DNA from: Vibrio echinoideorum
GTDB taxonomy: Bacteria > Pseudomonadota > Gammaproteobacteria > Enterobacterales > Vibrionaceae
Direction: 5' to 3'
Assembly: GCF_024347455.1 (NCBI RefSeq)
Contig: NZ_AP025483.1
Location: 1,674,001 to 1,738,000, forward strand
DNA: 64,000 nt
The notes below the pieces were generated by a model that saw only the letters and a list, made by a program, of their open reading frames with translations, was not told the origin of the DNA and did not search any database. Shown here one piece after another: positions 1 through 6,041 of the stretch; the stretch's first letter is position 1; every line of letters starts with the position of its first letter. The position numbers and the translations under genes were made by a program.

Positions 1-1046
1 CTGGTGAAAACCTTCCACCGACGGTTAATCAGAAAATTTTAGAAGGCTCATTCAGTACAAAGCTAACTATTCGATGTAACGGTACTCGGGTTCGAGTTGA
101 AGGAAATCCGTCGCGCTGGCAGCGTATGGACAACCTCTTTGGTTTGCAGACGCTTGATGAGTGTGTGGCGATTTATAACCATATTTTAGCCTCATATGAC
201 TTGCCTCCGTTTACAAAAAATACCCGTTTTGCTCATCGTCAATCTGCTGATGGTAAATCGTCTTCATTGATTGGTAATGGTGCTGAAATCACATCGATAG
301 ATTGGACTCGAAATTTAGCTGTAGGGAAGGGTAAAGAACGTTCTTTTATTCGAGGTCTTTCTTCTATGCAGATTGGTCGAGGGCGAAAACCTAAACTTTA
401 TCCTGATGGTAATACCTGTAACTGGGGTGAAGGGTCGACTTGGATAATGGACAAACTCTATGCAAAGGCGGTTGACTTACAGAGACATTTATTAAAAGAC
501 CAACGAAAAAAAGAAGGGGTATCAAAAGAAGCATTAGATTACGTGAACAAGCTTATTGATTATTGCGAGTCATTCGGTGTTGTTCGAGAAGAGCACAGTT
601 TGAGACAGGCATTATTAAAACGACACGACTTACAATTTTACGGCATCACAACAGAACAAGATTTTTATAATCACTTACAAGACATTGAGAATGCTATGAA
701 AACAACACAAATATCATACGACGAACATCAATCCTTTGCAGACCAACTTTTATCTCTAGGCGTAGTGAAAAGTCGACAAGCAGCCAACGCAACGCAAAGT
801 TACGCCATTATGTGGCAACACGGAACAAATTTAAGAAGTGTTTTAAAGGACCGTCAATTTTACGAACACAAAGCGCGCCTAAAAGCGATTGGTATCGATA
901 TCGGTCAACAATTCGATGTTAGTCGGATGTGTCCAACGCTTAAACGTTCTGAGGTTATCGAGGTTCAGCCACTTAAGATTCCGCCTTGGTACAAGATGCC
1001 AGTTGTAGCCGAAACTAATATTCTACCTTTCAAAGCCTACGCATAG
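1..1046 (+). CDS. Phage replication initiation protein, copy A (5' end outside window)
   Basis: The reading frame is open from base 3 to the stop at 1044-1046. It is identical to the C-terminal part of the copy B initiator, whose start would map about 97 bases left of the window. It carries the replication-protein-CRI-type segment GNPSRWQRMDNLFGL near bases 105-150. See the copy B entry for the role. The ATG at 126 is internal to the protein, not the true start. Confidence 0.8.
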   Translation, partial: GENLPPTVNQKILEGSFSTKLTIRCNGTRVRVEGNPSRWQRMDNLFGLQTLDECVAIYNHILASYDLPPFTKNTRFAHRQSADGKSSSLIGNGAEITSIDWTRNLAVGKGKERSFIRGLSSMQIGRGRKPKLYPDGNTCNWGEGSTWIMDKLYAKAVDLQRHLLKDQRKKEGVSKEALDYVNKLIDYCESFGVVREEHSLRQALLKRHDLQFYGITTEQDFYNHLQDIENAMKTTQISYDEHQSFADQLLSLGVVKSRQAANATQSYAIMWQHGTNLRSVLKDRQFYEHKARLKAIGIDIGQQFDVSRMCPTLKRSEVIEVQPLKIPPWYKMPVVAETNILPFKAYA

Positions 1047-1055
1047 GAAAACACC

Positions 1056-1337
1056 ATGTTAAAAATCGAAGTATTCAAAGAAGACGTAAGAGTTACACCC
1101 AGAACCATGCCAGGGAAAGACGGCAAGCCACCACGTACTATTTACGAACAAGACGCTTATGCGCATTTACAAGGTCGTTTTCCAACGCTCACAAAGGTTC
1201 AACTGGAAGAAGGTCAACCACCTTATGAAGCCGGATTTTATACCTTTCATAGCTCTTCTTATATCGTTAATAACTTTGGCACTGTGGAGCTAAAGAAGTA
1301 CGGAAAAATCATCACACCTCTGGAGTTGGATTTATGA
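1056..1337 (+). CDS. Presumed phage single-stranded DNA-binding protein, copy A
   Basis: The 93-aa product is small and basic, rich in beta-type residues, and follows the initiator by 9 bases with an AGGAAA ribosome site. In CTX-like and other filamentous phages this slot holds the helix-destabilising protein (RstB/gpV type) that coats the plus strand. Size, position and composition fit that role, but I see no diagnostic motif, so the function is inferred from synteny. It overlaps the next ORF by four bases (ATGA), which implies translational coupling. Confidence 0.6.
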   Translation: MLKIEVFKEDVRVTPRTMPGKDGKPPRTIYEQDAYAHLQGRFPTLTKVQLEEGQPPYEAGFYTFHSSSYIVNNFGTVELKKYGKIITPLELDL

Positions 1338-1549
1338 TTTGGAATTTACCTAAGCGTACCATTCACTACAAAGGTGGACTGACCATGGTGAGCCGTGAGG
1401 ATGACCCTAAATATCAGTGTACATCTTGCTACAAACCATTCTTTGAAGATGAGGTTTTCATTGGTGCATTTCTTTCAAAAATTGAGTGTCCTAATTGCCA
1501 ATCAGCATTGAGAGTTCTTACAGAATCAGAACCACTCATTACCAAATAA
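1334..1549 (+). CDS. Small zinc-ribbon-like phage protein, copy A
   Basis: The 71-aa ORF starts inside the stop of the upstream gene (ATGA). Two CxxC pairs (CTSC and CPNC), about 25 residues apart, suggest a zinc ribbon. An internal ATG at 1385 gives a 54-aa alternative that keeps both pairs. No function is recognised; small zinc-ribbon ORFs are common beside the ssDNA-binding gene in filamentous phages. A hairpin follows the stop codon. Confidence 0.6.
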   Translation: MIWNLPKRTIHYKGGLTMVSREDDPKYQCTSCYKPFFEDEVFIGAFLSKIECPNCQSALRVLTESEPLITK

Positions 1550-1553
1550 AACA

Positions 1554-1585
1554 AAGCCCGTAACTGCTAGAACAGCTACGGGCTT
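1554..1585 (+). terminator. Hairpin after the replication genes, copy A
   Basis: AAGCCCGTA pairs with TACGGGCTT, with a further CTG/CAG pairing inside, right after the zinc-ribbon ORF. There is no long T run, so it may be a weak terminator, an RNA-stability hairpin, or a structure of the single-stranded phage DNA. Confidence 0.55.
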
Positions 1586-1615
1586 CTATCACAATCAACT
1601 ATACGAGAGTTAATT

Positions 1616-1849
1616 ATGAGTTTCCAAGAGTACACGCTAACGGATGTTTCCGACAAGGTTAATGATCTTCACGATATGTCTCTTTTCTTAAATTCAGGTT
1701 CTTACACCGAAGAAATAGGCGACAAATTAACATTTCATATGATGGAAGAAATTGAGACGTTACAGAGCATGCTTAGTTTTATTCGAATCTATCCACAGAT
1801 TCAGGCTCAAGAGCAGCTAGACAGCCCCCAGAAAGAACTTACGCCTTAG
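1616..1849 (+). CDS. Hypothetical 77-aa phage protein, copy A
   Basis: Acidic, helical 77-aa product starting MSFQEYTLTDVSDKV, with a TATACGAGAG stretch upstream. No family is recognised and there is no membrane segment. Its TAG stop overlaps the first internal XerC-arm motif (AGTGCGTATTA at 1848-1858), the pattern shared with the next two ORFs. Confidence 0.5.
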   Translation: MSFQEYTLTDVSDKVNDLHDMSLFLNSGSYTEEIGDKLTFHMMEEIETLQSMLSFIRIYPQIQAQEQLDSPQKELTP

Positions 1850-1875
1850 TGCGTATTATGAAAGGAGTGTTAAAT
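1848..1875 (+). other. dif-like Xer site 1, copy A
   Basis: The left arm AGTGCGTATTA is identical to the chromosomal dif XerC arm. A 6-base centre TGAAAG follows, then GAGTGTTAAAT, which matches 8 of 11 bases of the dif XerD arm TTATGTTAAAT. The left arm overlaps the stop of the 77-aa ORF. The centre and right arm overlap the ribosome site and start of the 40-aa ORF. Recombination activity is untested. Confidence 0.6.
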
Positions 1876-1996
1876 GCAAAGTTTTATTCAGGCATATGAT
1901 TTTGTTTGTTGGCATTTGCCATTGTGGGTGGCTGCTTATGGCTTGTGGTGGATGTTCTGGTCATGGCTTGGTGCTGATGTTCGTCATTCTCGTTAA
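1874..1996 (+). CDS. 40-aa Trp-rich membrane protein, copy A
   Basis: A short ORF translating from ATG at 1874 to TAA at 1994-1996, behind a strong AAAGGAG ribosome site. The product (MQSFIQAYDFVCWHLPLWVA...) has one hydrophobic, Trp-rich segment at about residues 11-32 and a basic tail ending RHSR. Size and topology recall small filamentous-phage coat or cap proteins (pVII/pIX), but the sequence is not recognisable as one. It lies entirely between two dif-like sites, so it resembles a Xer-delimited cassette of about 148 bp. Confidence 0.6.
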   Translation: MQSFIQAYDFVCWHLPLWVAAYGLWWMFWSWLGADVRHSR

Positions 1997-2023
1997 GTGC
2001 GTATTATGATTTTTATGTTTGCT
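1996..2023 (+). other. dif-like Xer site 2, copy A
   Basis: Left arm AGTGCGTATTA, centre TGATTT, right arm TTATGTTTGCT. The right arm matches the dif XerD arm at its first seven bases and its last base (8 of 11). The left arm overlaps the TAA stop of the 40-aa ORF. This is the closest internal match to dif in the unit. Confidence 0.62.
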
Positions 2024-2105
2024 ATCAAAACACGCACCGGTTCCTGGACTCGAGTTATTATTTTGCTACCATAATCAAACCAGGTAATTTCTGCAGAAAG
2101 GAAAA

Positions 2106-2354
2106 ATGATGGCAATTACAATTCGAGACACAACAGAGCATGAGAAAATGCTTTCAGACCTAAAAGACCAAACCAACACGTCTACAATGAGTAAGGCTTT
2201 AATCAAGGGTGGTTATGAGGCTTTGAAGTATCGAGAGCTTTACTTATCAGAGGTTCGCAAGAATGAGCAGCTTAGAGATAAGCTGTATCGTAATGGTAAG
2301 GCCGTTTCTGGTTATCTGGATGCCTTAGACGGTCTTAAACAAATTAGCTCTTAG
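2106..2354 (+). CDS. Hypothetical 82-aa phage protein, copy A
   Basis: The product opens with a short strand-like stretch and a segment TSTMSKALIKGGYEAL that resembles a ribbon-helix-helix DNA-binding fold. A charged helix that could form a coiled coil follows at residues 40-75. A GAAAGGA ribosome site precedes the ATG pair. The TAG stop overlaps the XerC-arm motif at 2353. A DNA-binding or accessory role is inferred only. Confidence 0.5.
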   Translation: MMAITIRDTTEHEKMLSDLKDQTNTSTMSKALIKGGYEALKYRELYLSEVRKNEQLRDKLYRNGKAVSGYLDALDGLKQISS

Positions 2355-2380
2355 TGCGTATTATGGGTCTAAATTATGTT
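2353..2380 (+). other. Unit junction (attP-like) with XerC arm, copies A/B
   Basis: AGTGCGTATTA is followed by TGGGTC and TAAATTATGTT. At the normal 6-base spacing the right arm is a poor XerD match. With a 10-base spacing, TTATGTTGAGT at 2374 fits better. This is the junction between tandem units, and the same left arm is shared with the chromosomal dif at the right end of the array. That fits XerC-mediated strand exchange as in known IMEX phages. Confidence 0.65.
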
Positions 2381-3039
2381 GAGTGGTTTGCTGTGCTTAA
2401 CTGAATAAGAACGTGGGTGAGTAACATGCTCAATGAGGAGGTCAGCTTGTCTGGCCTTTTTGATGCCCGTTAGGAAAATCGTTGTTAGAAGTTAACCCGT
2501 AACATAATTTGCACAATGCGCATTGAATCGCCCCTGTATTCGCAAGCGTAGCGCGCCAGTGTTTGAGATTTATCGAGTTCTTTTGCCCCGCAGGGATAAG
2601 GGCATTCGATACAGTTCTTGGACATGACTCTCCCAAATGCCCGAAAAGCAGCGAAGCGTTACTCCCTCCAAAGAAGATCACAAAACCTTCCTTTCATTTT
2701 GCCAGAATAGCTTTTTGGTACAGAGCACTCCCAATTTTCATTTCTATCGATTACTCGACGTTTGACGACGAACAAGGACGGCGAAGACTGAGCAAGGACG
2801 GTGAGAAGGAGAAAAGGAGAAGAAAGCCACCGAACACCGAGGCAAGCGAAGCGCGGGGTCGGGGCTTTCCTTTTCGAATGTCCACTATCTTTAATAGTGG
2901 ATTCTTGTACCATTTTGGTATTTTCAGCTCAAAAAAAATGACCTCAAAGGGTCATCTTCAAAATCTCAATCGGTCACCCGAAGGGTTGGGGTTCCTGTAA
3001 CACCCCAACTAACTGCGGACATCCGCACAAACACCGGTT
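2381..3039. other. Phage intergenic region, probable replication origin zone
   Basis: No convincing gene in 659 bases; open frames here have odd composition and overlap on both strands. It carries several hairpins: TCCACTAT/ATAGTGGA at 2881-2901, ATGACC/GGTCAT at 2938-2955, GTTGGGG/CCCCAAC at 2985-3009 and GCGGA/TCCGC at 3015-3026. The direct repeat AAGGACGG occurs at about 2775 and 2795. Filamentous phages keep their plus- and minus-strand origins and packaging signal in such a region. Which hairpin does what cannot be told from sequence alone. Confidence 0.5.
2931..2955 (-). terminator. Rho-independent terminator of the phage repressor
   Basis: Read on the minus strand, ATGACC-loop-GGTCAT is followed by a run of eight T. 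It sits 85 bases downstream of the repressor stop codon at 3040 and points the same way. Confidence 0.65.
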
Positions 3040-3453
3040 TTATGCACTCTCATCTTCGATAGATTTTTTATCCATTTCTTCTGTTCTTCCATCAAAAATA
3101 GATATTCCAAAAATGGTGTTATGTTCGACCATATCTTGCATGCTTTTAGCTATGCAGTATTTATCTATGATGGCTAACAAGATGTTTTTATCCTTCTCTG
3201 GTAGCTTTTGCATTCTCTCCAAAGCAATTGCAAGTAAGGCATCCAAACTTGTTTGTGATACATCACTCAGCAAGGCATTTGGAGTGCATTCCAAGGCTTT
3301 GCTGATCGCATATATAGTGCTTAGTTTTGGGTCGGTATCATTTCTTTCTATTTTTGAAATCTGCCCCAATCGAATACCGCAATTTTTTGCTAACTCACCT
3401 TGAGTCCATCCTTTATCACGTCGCAAACGCTTTAAATTATCACCTATAGACAT
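3040..3453 (-). CDS. Cro/C1-type phage repressor (RstR-like)
   Basis: The 137-aa protein has an N-terminal HTH_3 domain at about residues 5-60: NLKRLRRDKGWTQGELAKNCGIRLGQISKIERN, then TIYAISKALECTP. The C-terminal half is not recognised. It is divergent from the replication initiator, with two palindromic operators in the gap, the arrangement of rstR/rstA in CTX phage. It should repress the replication promoter and its own, keeping the element quiescent and giving superinfection immunity. Only the copy belonging to unit B is in the window. Confidence 0.85.
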   Translation of the reverse strand: MSIGDNLKRLRRDKGWTQGELAKNCGIRLGQISKIERNDTDPKLSTIYAISKALECTPNALLSDVSQTSLDALLAIALERMQKLPEKDKNILLAIIDKYCIAKSMQDMVEHNTIFGISIFDGRTEEMDKKSIEDESA

Positions 3454-3469
3454 AAATTTACCCGCTCAT

Positions 3470-3536
3470 TAATCTTGTAGGATTAATTATAACCCTATAT
3501 ATTACCCCTACCGACATAATTAATCCTGTAGGGTTA
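3470..3536. promoter_or_regulatory. Repressor operators between repressor and initiator genes
   Basis: Two 16-base palindromes, TAATCTTGTAGGATTA at 3470-3485 and TAATCCTGTAGGGTTA at 3521-3536, share one consensus. Related half-sites (TAACCC, TTACCCC) lie between them. The divergent promoter gap and the symmetry point to binding by the HTH repressor encoded alongside. A similar palindrome occurs at 7679-7695 upstream of the integrase gene. Confidence 0.65.
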
Positions 3537-3575
3537 ATTAAATTCATCATGTAAGAGTATTGACAGGGTTTTCAT

Positions 3576-4718
3576 TTGTTCTTTATCGACCAACTATTCA
3601 TGCAACAAGATCACCACGAGGGGAACCTTCCTCTTGTGGGACGTCATGTTATCGAAAGGGTTGAATTAGAAACTGGTGAAAACCTTCCACCGACGGTTAA
3701 TCAGAAAATTTTAGAAGGCTCATTCAGTACAAAGCTAACTATTCGATGTAACGGTACTCGGGTTCGAGTTGAAGGAAATCCGTCGCGCTGGCAGCGTATG
3801 GACAACCTCTTTGGTTTGCAGACGCTTGATGAGTGTGTGGCGATTTATAACCATATTTTAGCCTCATATGACTTGCCTCCGTTTACAAAAAATACCCGTT
3901 TTGCTCATCGTCAATCTGCTGATGGTAAATCGTCTTCATTGATTGGTAATGGTGCTGAAATCACATCGATAGATTGGACTCGAAATTTAGCTGTAGGGAA
4001 GGGTAAAGAACGTTCTTTTATTCGAGGTCTTTCTTCTATGCAGATTGGTCGAGGGCGAAAACCTAAACTTTATCCTGATGGTAATACCTGTAACTGGGGT
4101 GAAGGGTCGACTTGGATAATGGACAAACTCTATGCAAAGGCGGTTGACTTACAGAGACATTTATTAAAAGACCAACGAAAAAAAGAAGGGGTATCAAAAG
4201 AAGCATTAGATTACGTGAACAAGCTTATTGATTATTGCGAGTCATTCGGTGTTGTTCGAGAAGAGCACAGTTTGAGACAGGCATTATTAAAACGACACGA
4301 CTTACAATTTTACGGCATCACAACAGAACAAGATTTTTATAATCACTTACAAGACATTGAGAATGCTATGAAAACAACACAAATATCATACGACGAACAT
4401 CAATCCTTTGCAGACCAACTTTTATCTCTAGGCGTAGTGAAAAGTCGACAAGCAGCCAACGCAACGCAAAGTTACGCCATTATGTGGCAACACGGAACAA
4501 ATTTAAGAAGTGTTTTAAAGGACCGTCAATTTTACGAACACAAAGCGCGCCTAAAAGCGATTGGTATCGATATCGGTCAACAATTCGATGTTAGTCGGAT
4601 GTGTCCAACGCTTAAACGTTCTGAGGTTATCGAGGTTCAGCCACTTAAGATTCCGCCTTGGTACAAGATGCCAGTTGTAGCCGAAACTAATATTCTACCT
4701 TTCAAAGCCTACGCATAG
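3576..4718 (+). CDS. Filamentous phage replication initiation protein (CRI family), copy B
   Basis: The full-length initiator is up to 380 aa. It is expected to nick the plus-strand origin and start rolling-circle replication. The stretch VRVEGNPSRWQRMDNLFGL (residues 63-81) is the signature I associate with the phage replication protein CRI/RstA-type family, and a conserved YAKAVDLQRH segment follows. The listed start is TTG at 3576. An ATG at 3600 gives 372 aa, and neither has a strong ribosome site. It is followed after 9 bases by the ssDNA-binding gene, as in CTX-like phages, and is probably controlled by the adjacent repressor. Confidence 0.8.
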   Translation: MFFIDQLFMQQDHHEGNLPLVGRHVIERVELETGENLPPTVNQKILEGSFSTKLTIRCNGTRVRVEGNPSRWQRMDNLFGLQTLDECVAIYNHILASYDLPPFTKNTRFAHRQSADGKSSSLIGNGAEITSIDWTRNLAVGKGKERSFIRGLSSMQIGRGRKPKLYPDGNTCNWGEGSTWIMDKLYAKAVDLQRHLLKDQRKKEGVSKEALDYVNKLIDYCESFGVVREEHSLRQALLKRHDLQFYGITTEQDFYNHLQDIENAMKTTQISYDEHQSFADQLLSLGVVKSRQAANATQSYAIMWQHGTNLRSVLKDRQFYEHKARLKAIGIDIGQQFDVSRMCPTLKRSEVIEVQPLKIPPWYKMPVVAETNILPFKAYA

Positions 4719-4727
4719 GAAAACACC

Positions 4728-5009
4728 ATGTTAAAAATCGAAGTATTCAAAGAAGACGTAAGAGTTACACCCAGAACCATGCCAGGGAAAGACGGCAAGC
4801 CACCACGTACTATTTACGAACAAGACGCTTATGCGCATTTACAAGGTCGTTTTCCAACGCTCACAAAGGTTCAACTGGAAGAAGGTCAACCACCTTATGA
4901 AGCCGGATTTTATACCTTTCATAGCTCTTCTTATATCGTTAATAACTTTGGCACTGTGGAGCTAAAGAAGTACGGAAAAATCATCACACCTCTGGAGTTG
5001 GATTTATGA
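4728..5009 (+). CDS. Presumed phage single-stranded DNA-binding protein, copy B
   Basis: Identical to the 93-aa protein at 1056-1337 and in the same position, directly after the initiator and overlapping the zinc-ribbon ORF by four bases. The role as gpV/RstB-like ssDNA-coating protein is inferred from gene order and size only. Confidence 0.6.
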   Translation: MLKIEVFKEDVRVTPRTMPGKDGKPPRTIYEQDAYAHLQGRFPTLTKVQLEEGQPPYEAGFYTFHSSSYIVNNFGTVELKKYGKIITPLELDL

Positions 5010-5221
5010 TTTGGAATTTACCTAAGCGTACCATTCACTACAAAGGTGGACTGACCATGGTGAGCCGTGAGGATGACCCTAAATATCAGTGTACATCTTG
5101 CTACAAACCATTCTTTGAAGATGAGGTTTTCATTGGTGCATTTCTTTCAAAAATTGAGTGTCCTAATTGCCAATCAGCATTGAGAGTTCTTACAGAATCA
5201 GAACCACTCATTACCAAATAA
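5006..5221 (+). CDS. Small zinc-ribbon-like phage protein, copy B
   Basis: Identical to the 71-aa ORF at 1334-1549, with two CxxC pairs. It starts inside the stop codon of the upstream gene, which suggests coupled translation. Function unknown. Confidence 0.6.
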   Translation: MIWNLPKRTIHYKGGLTMVSREDDPKYQCTSCYKPFFEDEVFIGAFLSKIECPNCQSALRVLTESEPLITK

Positions 5222-5225
5222 AACA

Positions 5226-5257
5226 AAGCCCGTAACTGCTAGAACAGCTACGGGCTT
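5226..5257 (+). terminator. Hairpin after the replication genes, copy B
   Basis: Same hairpin as in copy A (AAGCCCGTA with TACGGGCTT), separating the replication genes from the 77-aa ORF. Confidence 0.55.
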
Positions 5258-5287
5258 CTATCACAATCAACTATACGAGAGTTAATT

Positions 5288-5521
5288 ATGAGTTTCCAAG
5301 AGTACACGCTAACGGATGTTTCCGACAAGGTTAATGATCTTCACGATATGTCTCTTTTCTTAAATTCAGGTTCTTACACCGAAGAAATAGGCGACAAATT
5401 AACATTTCATATGATGGAAGAAATTGAGACGTTACAGAGCATGCTTAGTTTTATTCGAATCTATCCACAGATTCAGGCTCAAGAGCAGCTAGACAGCCCC
5501 CAGAAAGAACTTACGCCTTAG
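5288..5521 (+). CDS. Hypothetical 77-aa phage protein, copy B
   Basis: Identical to the ORF at 1616-1849. The stop codon TAG again overlaps the XerC-arm motif at 5520. No family recognised. Confidence 0.5.
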   Translation: MSFQEYTLTDVSDKVNDLHDMSLFLNSGSYTEEIGDKLTFHMMEEIETLQSMLSFIRIYPQIQAQEQLDSPQKELTP

Positions 5522-5547
5522 TGCGTATTATGAAAGGAGTGTTAAAT
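5520..5547 (+). other. dif-like Xer site 1, copy B
   Basis: Same as 1848-1875: perfect XerC arm, 6-base centre, and a right arm matching 8 of 11 bases of the dif XerD arm. Confidence 0.6.
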
Positions 5548-5668
5548 GCAAAGTTTTATTCAGGCATATGATTTTGTTTGTTGGCATTTGCCATTGTGGG
5601 TGGCTGCTTATGGCTTGTGGTGGATGTTCTGGTCATGGCTTGGTGCTGATGTTCGTCATTCTCGTTAA
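5546..5668 (+). CDS. 40-aa Trp-rich membrane protein, copy B
   Basis: Identical to the ORF at 1874-1996, with a good AAAGGAG ribosome site. A single hydrophobic segment and a basic C-terminus allow a coat-like role, but this is unproven. It lies between dif-like sites 1 and 2 of copy B. Confidence 0.6.
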   Translation: MQSFIQAYDFVCWHLPLWVAAYGLWWMFWSWLGADVRHSR

Positions 5669-5695
5669 GTGCGTATTATGATTTTTATGTTTGCT
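5668..5695 (+). other. dif-like Xer site 2, copy B
   Basis: Same as 1996-2023. The left arm overlaps the TAA stop of the 40-aa ORF, and the right arm begins TTATGTT like the dif XerD arm. Confidence 0.62.
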
Positions 5696-5777
5696 ATCAA
5701 AACACGCACCGGTTCCTGGACTCGAGTTATTATTTTGCTACCATAATCAAACCAGGTAATTTCTGCAGAAAGGAAAA

Positions 5778-6041
5778 ATGATGGCAATTACAATTCGAGA
5801 CACAACAGAGCATGAGAAAATGCTTTCAGACCTAAAAGACCAAACCAACACGTCTACAATGAGTAAGGCTTTAATCAAGGGTGGTTATGAGGCTTTGAAG
5901 TATCGAGAGCTTTACTTATCAGAGGTTCGCAAGAATGAGCAGCTTAGAGATAAGCTGTATCGTAATGGTAAGGCCGTTTCTGGTTATCTGGATGCCTTAG
6001 ACGGTCTTAAACAAATTAGCTCTTTGTCAATCCCATTTTAA
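5778..6041 (+). CDS. Hypothetical phage protein, copy B, C-terminus replaced by IS sequence
   Basis: Matches the 82-aa protein at 2106-2354 through residue 82. In copy A a stop follows. Here the IS insertion at 6025 removed that stop, so translation runs into the IS and adds five residues (LSIPF). Since only the tail changes, the protein is probably still made. The product is a possible ribbon-helix-helix plus coiled-coil protein. Confidence 0.5.
   Translation: MMAITIRDTTEHEKMLSDLKDQTNTSTMSKALIKGGYEALKYRELYLSEVRKNEQLRDKLYRNGKAVSGYLDALDGLKQISSLSIPF

Larger units (their letters stand above)
1..2352 (+). mobile_element. Satellite filamentous-phage-like element, copy A (left part outside window)
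   Basis: Bases 1-2352 repeat as 3673-6024, an offset of 3672 bp, with no difference noticed by eye. Copy A holds the 3' part of the replication initiator, the ssDNA-binding protein and four small ORFs, and ends at the XerC-arm motif at 2353. Its repressor and left boundary lie outside the window. The repeat is seen directly. The satellite label is inferred from the missing morphogenesis genes (no Zot/gpI ATPase, gpIII or secretin). Confidence 0.8.
2353..6024 (+). mobile_element. Satellite filamentous-phage-like element, copy B (complete 3672-bp unit)
   Basis: One complete unit runs from the XerC arm at 2353 to the CTCTT target site at 6020-6024. Order: hairpin-rich intergenic region, repressor (minus), operators, replication initiator, ssDNA-binding-like gene, zinc-ribbon ORF, hairpin, 77-aa ORF, 40-aa membrane ORF, 82/87-aa ORF. 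The plan recalls Vibrio IMEX (CTX, VGJ, RS1 and TLC type) elements, which use host XerC/XerD to enter dif. A tandem head-to-tail array at dif fits that lifestyle. At 3.7 kb and without secretion or coat-assembly genes, it probably needs a helper phage. Confidence 0.75.

Noticed and set aside
1874..1996. Calling the 40-aa protein a phage coat protein
   Set aside because: Only size and a hydrophobic segment support it; no sequence signature seen. Left as a membrane protein.
2563..3000. Open frames on both strands in the phage intergenic region (145 aa plus, 79 and 84 aa minus)
   Set aside because: They overlap one another, have no ribosome sites or recognisable motifs, and cross the hairpin cluster. 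Likely chance frames.
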